Below are positions 17,487-26,032 of a stretch of DNA of 39,912 bases, piece by piece (position 1 is the first letter of the stretch; every line of letters begins with the position of its first letter). Under the pieces are notes generated by a model. The model was not told where the DNA came from. It was given only the letters and a program-made list of their open reading frames with translations, and ran no database searches. Both the position numbers and the translations under genes were made by a program. The stretch spans positions 1 through 39,912 of the forward strand of contig CAJUGH010000036.1 of NCBI GenBank assembly GCA_910586215.1. Direction: 5' to 3'. Source of the DNA: an uncultured Acetatifactor sp. (lineage in GTDB: Bacteria; Bacillota; Clostridia; Lachnospirales; Lachnospiraceae).

Positions 17487-17562
17487 AACGATACCTCCTG
17501 CCCGTACCAATGGGATTTCTCTTCCCTTTGCACTCCTGTGTGGCTGCTTCATAGATGTCTTC

Positions 17563-17592
17563 ATTATAATATACCCTGCCATTTGAATGCAA
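17563..17592 (-). promoter_or_regulatory. Promoter of HPt gene
   Basis: On the minus strand TTGCAT (17592-17587), an 18-base spacer and TATAAT (17568-17563), about 75 bases before the HPt start. Confidence 0.6.
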
Positions 17593-17621
17593 GGGCTTTG
17601 TGACATATGTTTACATATCCA

Positions 17622-17758
17622 GTTACTGTTCACTCCGTTCACAGCAACATATGCACACAAAATGGGCAAGGACAGCCCATTTTGGCGCGTGACATTCTCG
17701 GGTTTGTCACGCAGAAGACGCGTGAAAACACCTCGCGGTGGCACCTGTGAACTGTAAC
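17622..17758. repeat. MITE-like palindromic element, copy D
   Basis: A 137-bp segment with terminal inverted repeats GTTACTGTTCAC (17622) and GTGAACTGTAAC (to 17758), one mismatch. Inside are two perfect hairpins: CAAAATGGGC/GCCCATTTTG (17658-17684) and GCGTGACA/TGTCACGC (17687-17712). The left end holds the 27-base core with direct GTTCAC repeats shared with 34590-34616. It has no coding capacity of its own. Confidence 0.65.
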
Positions 17759-17762
17759 CTCA

Positions 17763-18254
17763 TCATTTCCATTGCAGCCGGTGGAGTTCCCCTTCCTGCT
17801 GCATCCCTGCAAAACCATTCTGCCGTAGTGCCTCATAGAGTACAATGGCAGCGGCATTGGACAGGTTCAAGGAGCGGATGGAACACAACATGGGAATCCG
17901 GATGCAGTCTTTCTCATGTTCCACCAGGATCTCTTCCGGAATACCTGCACTCTCCCGGCCGAACATAATATAATCCTCCCGGCCATATGCAACATCCGTA
18001 TAGGACTGCCTGGCCTTGGTAGTAGCCATCCAGATTTTCACATTAGGATGCTTTTCCTGGAATTCCTGGAAATTCGTATATCTGTAGACTTCCAGTTGAT
18101 GCCAGTAATCCATCCCGGCCCGCCGGATGGACTTTTCATCCATCCTGAAGCCCAGGGGTTCGATCAAATGCAGGGGCGTACCTGTGGCCACGCAGGTACG
18201 CCCAATATTGCCGGTATTCCCGGGAATCTCTGGCTGGTGCAATATAATGTGCAT
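17763..18254 (-). CDS. trmL: tRNA (cytidine(34)-2'-O)-methyltransferase, SPOUT family
   Basis: 163 aa from ATG 18254. SPOUT-fold methyltransferase modifying the wobble base of tRNA-Leu isoacceptors by family. Motifs: HQPEIPGNTGNIGRTC, LIEPLGF, MFGRESAGIPEE and IPM...RSLNLSNAAAIVLYEA, the trefoil-knot SAM site. The start is one base after the TGA of the preceding lipoprotein gene, so it is translationally coupled; the longer frame to 18308 lies inside that gene. An RNA enzyme at the end of an envelope-type operon is common in this group and need not imply shared function. Confidence 0.9.
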   Translation of the reverse strand: MHIILHQPEIPGNTGNIGRTCVATGTPLHLIEPLGFRMDEKSIRRAGMDYWHQLEVYRYTNFQEFQEKHPNVKIWMATTKARQSYTDVAYGREDYIMFGRESAGIPEEILVEHEKDCIRIPMLCSIRSLNLSNAAAIVLYEALRQNGFAGMQQEGELHRLQWK

Positions 18255-18255
18255 A

Positions 18256-19071
18256 TCAGTATACCCCGAAACCCTCCAGGATGGATGCTGCCGTCTCTTC
18301 CGTTGCATCCTGGTAGGTAATGATCATGGAGATGGCCCTGTCATCCTTCACACGGACATAACAATCCTGGTAATAAGATGGCGTGCTATCCACCGAATAG
18401 CGGATCACACAGTAGGTCTCACCGCCAATCTCCGCGGTCTCCTCCCCCTCTTTCAAGGTATACTGGGAGCCGTAGAGGGTATCAAGCTGGCTGCGCACCG
18501 CATCTGCATAGTCTTCACTTTTTAGGTTCTTCATCATCAGCTTCTCTGCCGTGATCACCACATTGGCATCCCCTGCCTGGGTCGTGCTCATCATCTCGTA
18601 TACACTGGTGAGCTTCATGTATTCAAGCTGACGCTCGTCATAGCTGTCAGACAGGGCATCCTGGCTTAGGCCCATCATCATGTTCAGGCCCTCCTCATTC
18701 ATCATGTACAGACCCTCCGGCGCCGTATAGCGCAGGCCCCAGAATTCGCTCTCCCAGCCCGTGTCCGTGGTGATGCCCCTGACATATCCTCCCATGGCCT
18801 GCACACTGGCTCCTTCGTCTGCATCGCCTTCCTTGTCAGTCCCTCCGGTTCCATCCGGATTCTGGGTACTGTTGTCTGCTTCTTCCCCGCCAGCATTCCC
18901 ATCCAGCCTGTTTCCCAGTGTCCTGCCTGGATCCTCCTGAGAGAGGGCCTCCCCATCCTGGGCAGAACCGGAATCATCCTGCTGCCTGTCCAGCCCTGGA
19001 AGGGGCAGGCCCGCACATCCTGTCATCAGCAGGGTTGCCGATACAATCACCATAATCAGTTTCTTCTTCAT
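18256..19071 (-). CDS. Lipoprotein, unknown function
   Basis: 271 aa. Lipobox LLMTGC (Cys19), then a low-complexity acidic, Gly/Asp-rich linker (about 25-95), then a globular domain (WESEFWGLRYTAPEG, YQDCYVRVKDDRAISMIITY) with alternating strands and helices. It resembles surface lipoproteins with a stand-alone ligand-binding domain, but I cannot assign a family. It begins 2 bases after the HypE-like gene and ends one base before trmL. Confidence 0.75.
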   Translation of the reverse strand: MKKKLIMVIVSATLLMTGCAGLPLPGLDRQQDDSGSAQDGEALSQEDPGRTLGNRLDGNAGGEEADNSTQNPDGTGGTDKEGDADEGASVQAMGGYVRGITTDTGWESEFWGLRYTAPEGLYMMNEEGLNMMMGLSQDALSDSYDERQLEYMKLTSVYEMMSTTQAGDANVVITAEKLMMKNLKSEDYADAVRSQLDTLYGSQYTLKEGEETAEIGGETYCVIRYSVDSTPSYYQDCYVRVKDDRAISMIITYQDATEETAASILEGFGVY

Positions 19072-19073
19072 AC

Positions 19074-20144
19074 TTATACAAACCTTCCTTTCTCTCTTAC
19101 ATCCTCAAAATACCGGTACACCTCATCCTGCCCCGGTCTGTCCAGATAACGGATCTCCTCCCTGTTAAGGAGGATCCTGTCATTGCCCTGTGTGACTTTC
19201 CCCACCACTGCTGCCGGGATCCCCTTCTCCCACAGGGCAGCCGCCAGGCCGGAAGCATCCTCAGCCACCATCACCAGGCTCCCACCCGAGAGCAATTGAT
19301 AGGGATTCACATTGCAACACTCACAGATCTCCACTGTCTCCTGCCGCAGGGGCAGTTTCCGCAGGTCAACGGACAGGCCCACGCCCAGCCGCTCCCCCAG
19401 TTCCCAGAGTGTTCCGAAGATGCCTCCTTCCGATGCATCATGCATGGTATATACGCCCCGGGAAAGGGCAATCCGTGCCTCCGGCAGCACAGACAGATAC
19501 CTGGAAAAGCCTGCGGCTTCCTCCACCAGGTACCTGGGATACCTGGACAGAAGCCTTTCCCGGCTGTGCTCCGCCAGCAGTGCCGTGCCTTCCAGGCCGA
19601 TCCACTTGCTGACCACGATTCCTCCGCCAGACAGGACACCTGGCACAGATCCCCGGGCGGACAAAGCCTGGATATCTGGTGCCTGTTCCCGCACCCCATA
19701 CCCTGTGACCACAGCCACGGGGAAACATACTGCCTCTGTGACACGGGCCTGTCCACCGGCAATCTGCATGGACAGTTCCTGGCAGGTCTCTTCTGCCTCT
19801 GCCATCAGCGCCCGCAGCAATGGCTCTTCTTCCGTAGAGGGCAATAGCAGGGTAATCAGCACCGCCTGTGGGCTGGCACCTGATGCCGCAAGGTTGTTAG
19901 CACACTTCTGGATCAGATGTCCTATGGCAAATACAGGAAATGTCAGATTAACAGCATCCCTTTCCATAAGGATTCTTACTGGTGCCTCCTGCATACAGAC
20001 CACCGGGACCCCCGTCCCCAGCTGCCCAAAAATGGCGCAGTCCTGTCCTGTCCCTGCGCCATGTAACACCTCTTCCCTTCTGTTCCGGATCTGCCCCAGG
20101 ACAGACCGTTTCAGAATGTTCCCGGATATCTTGCCTGTCTTCAT
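19074..20144 (-). CDS. AIR synthase (PurM)/HypE-like protein
   Basis: 356 aa. Weak PurM/HypE/ThiL-superfamily features: an N-terminal ATP-binding half (DAVNLTFPVFAIGHLIQKCANNLAASGASP), a central GYG/LSGGGIVVSKWIGLEGTALLA segment, MHDASEGGIFGTLWEL and a C-terminal GGSLVMVAED followed by AAVVGKVTQGND. HypE itself makes the cyano ligands of NiFe hydrogenases, but no other hyp or hydrogenase genes are in view, so HypE function is doubtful. It overlaps the VanW-family gene by 4 bases (ATGA) and sits 2 bases before a lipoprotein. Substrate unknown. Confidence 0.75.
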   Translation of the reverse strand: MKTGKISGNILKRSVLGQIRNRREEVLHGAGTGQDCAIFGQLGTGVPVVCMQEAPVRILMERDAVNLTFPVFAIGHLIQKCANNLAASGASPQAVLITLLLPSTEEEPLLRALMAEAEETCQELSMQIAGGQARVTEAVCFPVAVVTGYGVREQAPDIQALSARGSVPGVLSGGGIVVSKWIGLEGTALLAEHSRERLLSRYPRYLVEEAAGFSRYLSVLPEARIALSRGVYTMHDASEGGIFGTLWELGERLGVGLSVDLRKLPLRQETVEICECCNVNPYQLLSGGSLVMVAEDASGLAAALWEKGIPAAVVGKVTQGNDRILLNREEIRYLDRPGQDEVYRYFEDVREKGRFV

Positions 20145-21622
20145 TGTCCCTCCGGCGGTGTCTCCGGTGCCGGCGGCGGTGCAGTCAGCATGGCAATCAC
20201 ATTCTTCACATGGTCAATGCTGCCGGTCCCAATAGCGGCCATAATCTGCTCATAGGCAGCCGGATCCGATGTGGAGACCCCTACCGTGGCAGACCTTGGC
20301 ACCATTTTGTAACTGCTGCTGTTCACCTGGGTGCGACTGACCTCCACGCCATCCTGGAGTACTACCTTCCACAGTCTTGCCTTATATCCCACATGGGCGC
20401 TGGCCGTGGTGATATAACCCAGGGGCTGGGAGGCATCCGCACTGATATTGTCCGAGGGTGGAACGCTCACCTCCAGCACTTCACTGTCATAGCGGACCTG
20501 GTATCCCTCCTTGCGGGTTTCCTTGCCGTAGATGGTAAAGGTAATATCCTTTCCCTCAATGTAGCCTTCAATATATATGGGATATTCCAGGTTGTTGATG
20601 AACTTGAAATCTTTCCCGGAACTCTCCGCAATGGCCGCATCCGCAGAGGGCTCCACATAAGACACAATCATGGAGTGGTTATGCCGCTCTGTCACCTCCA
20701 GTTCTGACAGCAGCACTGCATTGTACAGCGTGGTGGATACCTGGCAGATCCCACCTCCCAGACTGTCCACCACCTTGCCGTTCAGATAGGAACCGGCCAT
20801 CTGGTACCCGTTTGCCCTGGTGAAAGGCGTCACCACATCACAGGTGGAGAATTCTTCCCCTGGATACAAGGTTGTTCCATTGATGAAATTGCACCCTGTC
20901 TCTATATTGGCACAGCGGGAGGCATTGGAAGTACGGAAGTTCGTAGTACATGTCCCCAGCACATCCTTCACCTGGGCCAGTTCCTCCGCACTGCCCTTCG
21001 GTTCCTCTACGTTCACCTGCAAAGGAATCGTGCAGGCCTGGTGATCCCACTGCTGTGTAAGGTACTCGTATATCGTATCAATAGAGAGTTCCACATCCAA
21101 TGTGTAGCCTGTCTGTCCACCCACTACCTTGAACTGCCCATTTTCCCTGACCAATGTGGCATTTACTGCCTCCTGGTTGTACGGCTCACACTTTTCCACC
21201 AGTACATCACTGATGGCCTGCTGGTCAAATTCCAGTTCAATGTCATAGACCAGGTTCTCCTGTTCCAGGTCTTTCAATACCTTGTACCGTTCGATGACAT
21301 TGCCCCTGGAACCCACAGACACTGCTTCCCCTACCAGGGACTGGTTCACCCAGCGCACCCCCAGTTCGCCTGCTGTTACCTCCACCTCGGTATCTCCAGC
21401 CGCCAGGAACGTCACAGGCGTCTGCCGCACTTCCTCCACATAGGCTTCTATGGCTTCCGTGGCTTGTGCCGCCGTCATACCCGACAGGTCAATGTCCCCT
21501 GCATAGATGCCTCCCTTTATGGGCAGATCCTCTGTCTTTGCCGCATGGACCGGTACGCCAGACCACAACATAACCATCAACAGCAACGCAATTATGCGGC
21601 CTGTCTTTTTCCACACTCTCAT
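20141..21622 (-). CDS. VanW-family exported protein with peptidoglycan-binding-like and G5-like domains
   Basis: 493 aa from ATG 21622 (AAGGGG upstream). Signal peptide to about residue 28 (PVHAAKTE). Two repeats of about 100 aa rich in beta/alpha (YAGDIDLSGMTAAQATEAI; LDVELSIDTIYEYL) match the peptidoglycan-binding type-4 domain. The VanW domain follows (NFRTSNASRCANI, PGEEFSTCDVVTPF, GGGICQVSTTLYNAVLLSELEVTERHNHS), then a G5-like strand region and a Pro-rich tail. VanW proteins act at the cell wall in ways still unclear. First large gene of a coupled operon. Confidence 0.88.
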   Translation of the reverse strand: MRVWKKTGRIIALLLMVMLWSGVPVHAAKTEDLPIKGGIYAGDIDLSGMTAAQATEAIEAYVEEVRQTPVTFLAAGDTEVEVTAGELGVRWVNQSLVGEAVSVGSRGNVIERYKVLKDLEQENLVYDIELEFDQQAISDVLVEKCEPYNQEAVNATLVRENGQFKVVGGQTGYTLDVELSIDTIYEYLTQQWDHQACTIPLQVNVEEPKGSAEELAQVKDVLGTCTTNFRTSNASRCANIETGCNFINGTTLYPGEEFSTCDVVTPFTRANGYQMAGSYLNGKVVDSLGGGICQVSTTLYNAVLLSELEVTERHNHSMIVSYVEPSADAAIAESSGKDFKFINNLEYPIYIEGYIEGKDITFTIYGKETRKEGYQVRYDSEVLEVSVPPSDNISADASQPLGYITTASAHVGYKARLWKVVLQDGVEVSRTQVNSSSYKMVPRSATVGVSTSDPAAYEQIMAAIGTGSIDHVKNVIAMLTAPPPAPETPPEGQ

Positions 21623-21680
21623 ACTTATACCCCTTTGTGCGCTATGCCGCACATACCAATCAATTCCCATCATTGAATTC

Positions 21681-21785
21681 TCAAGCAAAATATGCTAAAG
21701 TAGGTATGACCATGGCAAGTACCAGCAATACGATAATGATTGCAGATATACGGCGCCTGGTCTTGTTGTTATTCATATGAAACAT
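21681..21785 (-). CDS. 34-aa single-pass membrane peptide
   Basis: ATG 21785 is preceded by CGGAGG with a 5-base spacer, an ideal site. The peptide has a basic N-terminus (NNNKTRRR) and one hydrophobic helix ending PTLAYFA. It ends 58 bases before the VanW gene and is co-directional. Its strong start and clean hydrophobic profile argue that it is real, although it is too short for family assignment. Confidence 0.65.
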   Translation of the reverse strand: MFHMNNNKTRRRISAIIIVLLVLAMVIPTLAYFA

Positions 21786-21846
21786 AAAAACCTCCGCACA
21801 GTTGGAAATTATTCTGCAAATAAAAAACCTTGAAAGGATATTATAT

Positions 21847-22464
21847 ATGAATTTAGTGATTTTGGCAAGTTTATTTGTCCTTATCTTTATCGTAAGTTCC
21901 GGTATCCGGCGACAGAATAAACTGAAGAAACAGACCGAACAGGAATTCTGGAGCCGTGAGCGCCGCTCCAACCAGGTGCGCCGCAAATCCCTGGACGACC
22001 TGGACTACATCAAGATTCCGCTGGAGGATTTTCCCACCCATGTGATGCAGGAAGATCCGGTGGTGCTGGAATGCATAGATACTGTCATGTCCCTGACCTC
22101 CCAGAAGGTCCTGAACCTATCCGGCTACACCAACACGGACTTAAAATTAGAATATGGCACTGCCAATATCACCCAGCTGACGGAATATGACCAGAATTAC
22201 ACCATCCTGGTGCGTACCCTGCAGAAATGGGCAGATATCCTGCTGGAAAACGGATATGCACAGGAAGCCGCTGTCCTAATGGAATTCGCCTTCAGCACCA
22301 GGACCGACATCAGCCGTACCTATTATGCCCTGGCCGATTACTGGATTTCCCAGGGGGAGACCTTCCAGGTACAGCGTCTCATAGATGCCGCAGAAAAGCT
22401 GCCCACTGCCAACCATAACGCCATTGTCCGTCGTCTGAAGGAACGCTGTAAGGATTTGCCGTGA
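21847..22464 (+). CDS. Membrane-anchored protein, unknown function
   Basis: 205 aa from ATG 21847 (AAAGGA upstream). An N-terminal membrane helix (residues 2-20) is followed by a basic stretch and a helical cytoplasmic domain. The C-terminal half (ILVRTLQKWADILLENGYAQ, TYYALADYWISQGE, RLIDAAEKLP) has the helix-pair rhythm of TPR-like repeats. No family recognised. It is divergent from the VanW operon, sharing a 61-base gap, and convergent with the exonuclease gene. Confidence 0.75.
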   Translation: MNLVILASLFVLIFIVSSGIRRQNKLKKQTEQEFWSRERRSNQVRRKSLDDLDYIKIPLEDFPTHVMQEDPVVLECIDTVMSLTSQKVLNLSGYTNTDLKLEYGTANITQLTEYDQNYTILVRTLQKWADILLENGYAQEAAVLMEFAFSTRTDISRTYYALADYWISQGETFQVQRLIDAAEKLPTANHNAIVRRLKERCKDLP

Positions 22465-22484
22465 AGATACTTACACGCCTCTCT

Positions 22485-23186
22485 TCATCTTCCGAACCGG
22501 GCCAGGATCTTGTCCGTCATGCGGCTGGCCTCGCTCCTGGTGAGTTGTTCCACATCCACTCCCAGTTCTATTTTATGCCGCCCTGCCAGAAGGTATAACT
22601 TCTCCTTCTGCGGCCTTGTGGCCGGCGTATCCCTTTTGACCCGGAATACCTGTTCCACCGGTTCGAAGACAGGATCCCCCGCCCCGCCAAATTCTTCTGT
22701 CAGCCGCTGGTACAACGCTTCCGTGGCCACGGCATCTTCCAGGGCACGGTGGGCCTGATGGGGAATCCCGTAGTACACACACAGGTAATCCAGGCTTCTG
22801 TGTTCCAACTGTGGCAGGTACTTCCTGGCAATCAGCAGGGTATCCACCGCTGTCTTCTGAAAGTCCCTGCGCTGGTCTACCGCTGCCTTTTTCAAGAAGG
22901 AAAAATCGAACCGTACACTATGTCCCAGAAGCGGCAGTTCCCCCAAAAATGCCAGGAGTTCCGGCAGTACCTGCCCGATCGTGGGCGCCCCTTCCAGTTC
23001 CTCATCCCGGATCCCCGTAAGGGCTGTTATCCGGGGATCCAGCTTCCTTCCAGGGTTCACCAGAGTGGCATAGGTTCCTGTGACGGTCCCATCTATGACT
23101 TTTACTGCGCCAATCTCCGTGATCCTGTCCCGTCTGGGGTTCAAGCCAGTGGTCTCCAAGTCTATGCTGATGTAGGAATGTATCAT
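22485..23186 (-). CDS. DnaQ-like DEDDh 3'-5' exonuclease
   Basis: 233 aa. Exonuclease domain with Asp9 and Glu11 (SIDLETTGLN), ExoII LGHSVRFDFSFL and ExoIII HRALEDAVAT (His and Asp), as in the epsilon proofreading subunit and PolC exonuclease. The C-terminal 50-60 residues (RPQKEKLYLLAGRH, LTRSEASRMTDKIL) form a small helical domain seen in other stand-alone DnaQ-like proteins. It starts 6 bases after the radical SAM gene. It may act in repair or RNA trimming rather than as a polymerase subunit. Confidence 0.88.
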   Translation of the reverse strand: MIHSYISIDLETTGLNPRRDRITEIGAVKVIDGTVTGTYATLVNPGRKLDPRITALTGIRDEELEGAPTIGQVLPELLAFLGELPLLGHSVRFDFSFLKKAAVDQRRDFQKTAVDTLLIARKYLPQLEHRSLDYLCVYYGIPHQAHRALEDAVATEALYQRLTEEFGGAGDPVFEPVEQVFRVKRDTPATRPQKEKLYLLAGRHKIELGVDVEQLTRSEASRMTDKILARFGR

Positions 23187-23192
23187 ATTGTT

Positions 23193-25109
23193 CTACTCCA
23201 TAACACACCAGTGGGCAGCCTCCCCGTTCACTGGGTTACGCTTCCCATAGTCAAACAACACAAAATGCGCCTTCTGGCCAGTCATCCCCCGCTGTCCCGC
23301 CATGTTTTCCCTGTCCCATACCGGATAGGAAAAAACTTCCATATGTGTCATTTTTTCCAATTGTCTGCTGTCATAGCTGTCATAATCCGGCAGGTATTGC
23401 TGCCGGTTCTTCCCACTGCGGTAAAAATCCTTGATCTTCCCCCTGTACCCTGCCAGGTCCCTGGCAAACTCCGGCCTGCTCTTCATATTCTCCCGCAGGT
23501 ACAGGTCATAGACCAGCAGTTCCCGGTAAGCCTCTTTGCTGGCACTGTCGTATTCCCTGGCAAATGCCAGCAGTATCTGGTACCGGTAGACGCGGGCCGG
23601 ATGATTCCCAAAGTATCCGTTCCGCCCATAATATGCCGCCAGTTCCTCATACATGGAAAAGGGGCTTTCAAAAGCCTGTTCCAGGAAGAGCAGGGTATGG
23701 GCAAACTGGCCGCTGTTATAATACAGTTCCACCATCTCCTCTATACCCTTCAGGCGCAGCACATCCTCATAGGAAAGCCAGTTGGTATATAAGACCTCAT
23801 AGGGTGGCTGTCCCTGGCAGCAGATTCCATATTCCCCGGCCCGGCCTGCCATCTCAGATCCCTTCAGCACCTTTAGGAACCCCAGCTGAAGCTGTTCCGG
23901 GCGCATGCGGTAGACCCGGTTAAAAGACGCCCCGAAGCTGGCATAGTCTTCCCAGGGCAGCCCGGCAATGAGATCCAGGTGTCTGTGTACATTGCCTGCC
24001 ATCCCGATGGATGCCACCGCCCATTCCAGCCTTTCCAGGTCCATGTTCCGTCTAATGGCCTCCAGGGTCCGGGGATTGCAGGACTGCACACCGATCTCCA
24101 ACTGGGCCAGTCCCGGCCTGAAACGGCTCAACAACCCAATCTCTTCCTCCCCCAGAAGATCCCCTGATATCTCAAAATGAAAGTTTGTGACACCATTGTC
24201 ATGTTCCAGGAGATACCGCCACACAGCCAGGGCATGCTCCCGGTTACAGTTGAAAGTTCTGTCCACAAATTTTACCTGCTTCACTTTTTTATCCAGAAAG
24301 AACTGCAACTCCTCCTTCACGGTCTCCAGGTTCCTAAGCCGTATCTTCTTATCCAGGGAGGACAGGCAGTAGCTGCAGCGGAAGGGACAGCCACGGGCAG
24401 ACTCATAGTACAGGATGCGGTTCTCAAAAGGTGTCAAGTCTCCATACAGGAAAGGAATCTTGTCCAGGTCTGCCAGGGGACGTGGACCGGTATAGCCAGA
24501 GGGCAGGCACAGACCTTGGATATCCCCAAGAGAGATGTAGGGCATGGGCCGGGTGGCCGGTTCGGGACTCTTCCCTGGAACGCCTCCCGGTGCGCCATGG
24601 GTGCCAGGTTCCGGACTATCCTCCGGAGCACCTCCCGGTGCGCCATGGGTGCCAGGTTCCGGACTATCCTCCGGAGCACCTCCCGGTGCGTCATGGACAG
24701 CCGCATCCTGCCGCTCCTCCTGTAGATAATACGCCATCAATTCCCGGAAGGTCTCCTCCCCTTCCCCCACCATGATCCCGGTAAGCTGGGGATACTCCCG
24801 AAGCACTCCAGGGGCATCATAAGACACCTCCGGACCGCCCAGCCACAGGGCAGTCCCTGGCAGAAGCTTGGGAAGTTCCTCCAGAAACTCCCGGATCAGC
24901 CTCCAGTTCCAGATATAACAGGAAAACCCTATGGCATCCGGCCTACGGCGGTAGATATCTGCCAGGATCTGGGCCGGATACTGGTTAATGGTGTATTCTG
25001 CCAGTTCCACATGACTTCTGGCTGTCTCTCCCACACTGGCCCGAAGACTATATATGGCCGGATTGGAATGGATAAATTTGGCATTTACTGCAACCAGCAA
25101 GAATTTCAT
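23193..25109 (-). CDS. B12-binding domain/radical SAM protein
   Basis: 638 aa from ATG 25109, which overlaps the TGA of the preceding gene as ATGA and has GGAGGCGAGG before it. Residues 1-130: cobalamin-binding Rossmann-like domain (NAKFIHSNPAIYSLR, IGFSCYIWNW, LGGPEVSYD). Residues about 138-185: a 16-aa tandem repeat linker. Residues about 230-470: radical SAM core with Cys241, Cys245 and Cys248 (CPFRCSYC) for the 4Fe-4S cluster. The C-terminal part matches the DUF4080 type common in Clostridia. The reaction is unknown. Confidence 0.9.
   Translation of the reverse strand: MKFLLVAVNAKFIHSNPAIYSLRASVGETARSHVELAEYTINQYPAQILADIYRRRPDAIGFSCYIWNWRLIREFLEELPKLLPGTALWLGGPEVSYDAPGVLREYPQLTGIMVGEGEETFRELMAYYLQEERQDAAVHDAPGGAPEDSPEPGTHGAPGGAPEDSPEPGTHGAPGGVPGKSPEPATRPMPYISLGDIQGLCLPSGYTGPRPLADLDKIPFLYGDLTPFENRILYYESARGCPFRCSYCLSSLDKKIRLRNLETVKEELQFFLDKKVKQVKFVDRTFNCNREHALAVWRYLLEHDNGVTNFHFEISGDLLGEEEIGLLSRFRPGLAQLEIGVQSCNPRTLEAIRRNMDLERLEWAVASIGMAGNVHRHLDLIAGLPWEDYASFGASFNRVYRMRPEQLQLGFLKVLKGSEMAGRAGEYGICCQGQPPYEVLYTNWLSYEDVLRLKGIEEMVELYYNSGQFAHTLLFLEQAFESPFSMYEELAAYYGRNGYFGNHPARVYRYQILLAFAREYDSASKEAYRELLVYDLYLRENMKSRPEFARDLAGYRGKIKDFYRSGKNRQQYLPDYDSYDSRQLEKMTHMEVFSYPVWDRENMAGQRGMTGQKAHFVLFDYGKRNPVNGEAAHWCVME
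24559..24702. repeat. 48-bp tandem repeat inside radical SAM gene
   Basis: Three copies beginning at 24559, 24607 and 24655. Copies 2 and 3 are almost identical and copy 1 has diverged. Each encodes the 16-residue unit GTHGAPGGAPEDSPEP, in frame, between the B12-binding and radical SAM domains. Because the unit is a multiple of three, copy number can change without breaking the gene. Confidence 0.9.
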
Positions 25110-25972
25110 AGCCCGAACCTCGCCTCCAGTTTCCCCCATTCCTCCTCCGGCACTTGGGAGGCAGAAGACAGCCCCAGTTCCCTGGCCCTCTCCTCCATGG
25201 CAAGCACTGCATGGAAAAAATAGTTCACCCCTGTCACAAGGCTCTTCTTCACTGCCTTGTTCAACGTCCGGCCTATCCCGTCCACACCACTCTCCTGAAA
25301 AGCCTGCAGATACCCCTCCACATCATAGGGAATGGAGAGCAGCTTAGCCTTCCATCCCTGGCTGTCCCCTGTCAGCATGGCAAACTGCCCACGCCTGCCC
25401 TGGCCGTCTATGCAGAAGCCCAGGGATCCTGGATTGATGTAGGTCTTATACCCTTCCTTTCCCTCCCACCGGAAGATCTCCTGGTGGTGGCTGTGCCCGC
25501 CCAGGAGACAGGAATAGGGAAGCTCCCCCATGACAGCTTCCCTCAGCCCCTCTTCCATATACATATTTCCCCGCACCCGTCCGGGCGTTCCATGACAGAT
25601 GTAGAGAGCCGGACAGCCCTCCACGCATACTTCCCGCTCCGAGGGCAGGGATTCCAGAAATGCCATGTCTCCCTCCCGCATCTGCCCCAGGGTATAATAC
25701 AAGGTGCCATTGGAGGAAGAGGGTTTCCAGCCCTCATGATTGTCCCGGTTATCCAGCAGATACTCCTCCCTGTTGCCCCGGATCACATAGCAGGGGAGCC
25801 TTCGCTGCATCTCATAGAGCATTTCCAGTGTCCGCAGAGGGTAAGGCCCGTCTGTCACATAATCCCCCAGGCAAACCACACCGTCCACTGGATGCTCCTC
25901 CAGGTAAGCCAGAAAAGCCTCAAACGCCTTGAAATTGCTGTGGATATCACTAATCAGCGCCAGTCTTGTCAT
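25106..25972 (-). CDS. Calcineurin-like metallophosphoesterase
   Basis: 288 aa. Metal-site motifs in order: LISDIHSN, CLGDYVTDGP, VIRGNREE, ICHGTPG and GGHSHHQ, followed by INPGSLG, as in the YfcE/MJ0936 phosphodiesterase group. The C-terminal 90 residues are extra helices. Substrate unknown. The start has AGGGAG upstream. Coupled by ATGA overlap to the radical SAM gene. Confidence 0.88.
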   Translation of the reverse strand: MTRLALISDIHSNFKAFEAFLAYLEEHPVDGVVCLGDYVTDGPYPLRTLEMLYEMQRRLPCYVIRGNREEYLLDNRDNHEGWKPSSSNGTLYYTLGQMREGDMAFLESLPSEREVCVEGCPALYICHGTPGRVRGNMYMEEGLREAVMGELPYSCLLGGHSHHQEIFRWEGKEGYKTYINPGSLGFCIDGQGRRGQFAMLTGDSQGWKAKLLSIPYDVEGYLQAFQESGVDGIGRTLNKAVKKSLVTGVNYFFHAVLAMEERARELGLSSASQVPEEEWGKLEARFGL

Positions 25973-26032
25973 ATTGTTCTCCCTGTTGCCGCTGGTTCCC
26001 CGTTTTCAATATTTACCTCTTTACCGTTTTCC

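Noticed and set aside
17720..17750. Minus-strand AGGTGCCACCGCGAGG resembles a T-box motif
   Set aside because: It reads GGTGCCACC instead of GGTGGYACC, has no stem I or terminator around it, and is part of the palindromic element at 17622-17758.
19074..20144. Confident assignment as hydrogenase maturation factor HypE
   Set aside because: No hyp or hydrogenase genes nearby and only superfamily-level motifs, so only a PurM/HypE-like label is supported.
24559..24702. Possible CRISPR-like repeat array
   Set aside because: The units are contiguous with no spacers and lie in frame inside a coding gene; it is a minisatellite.
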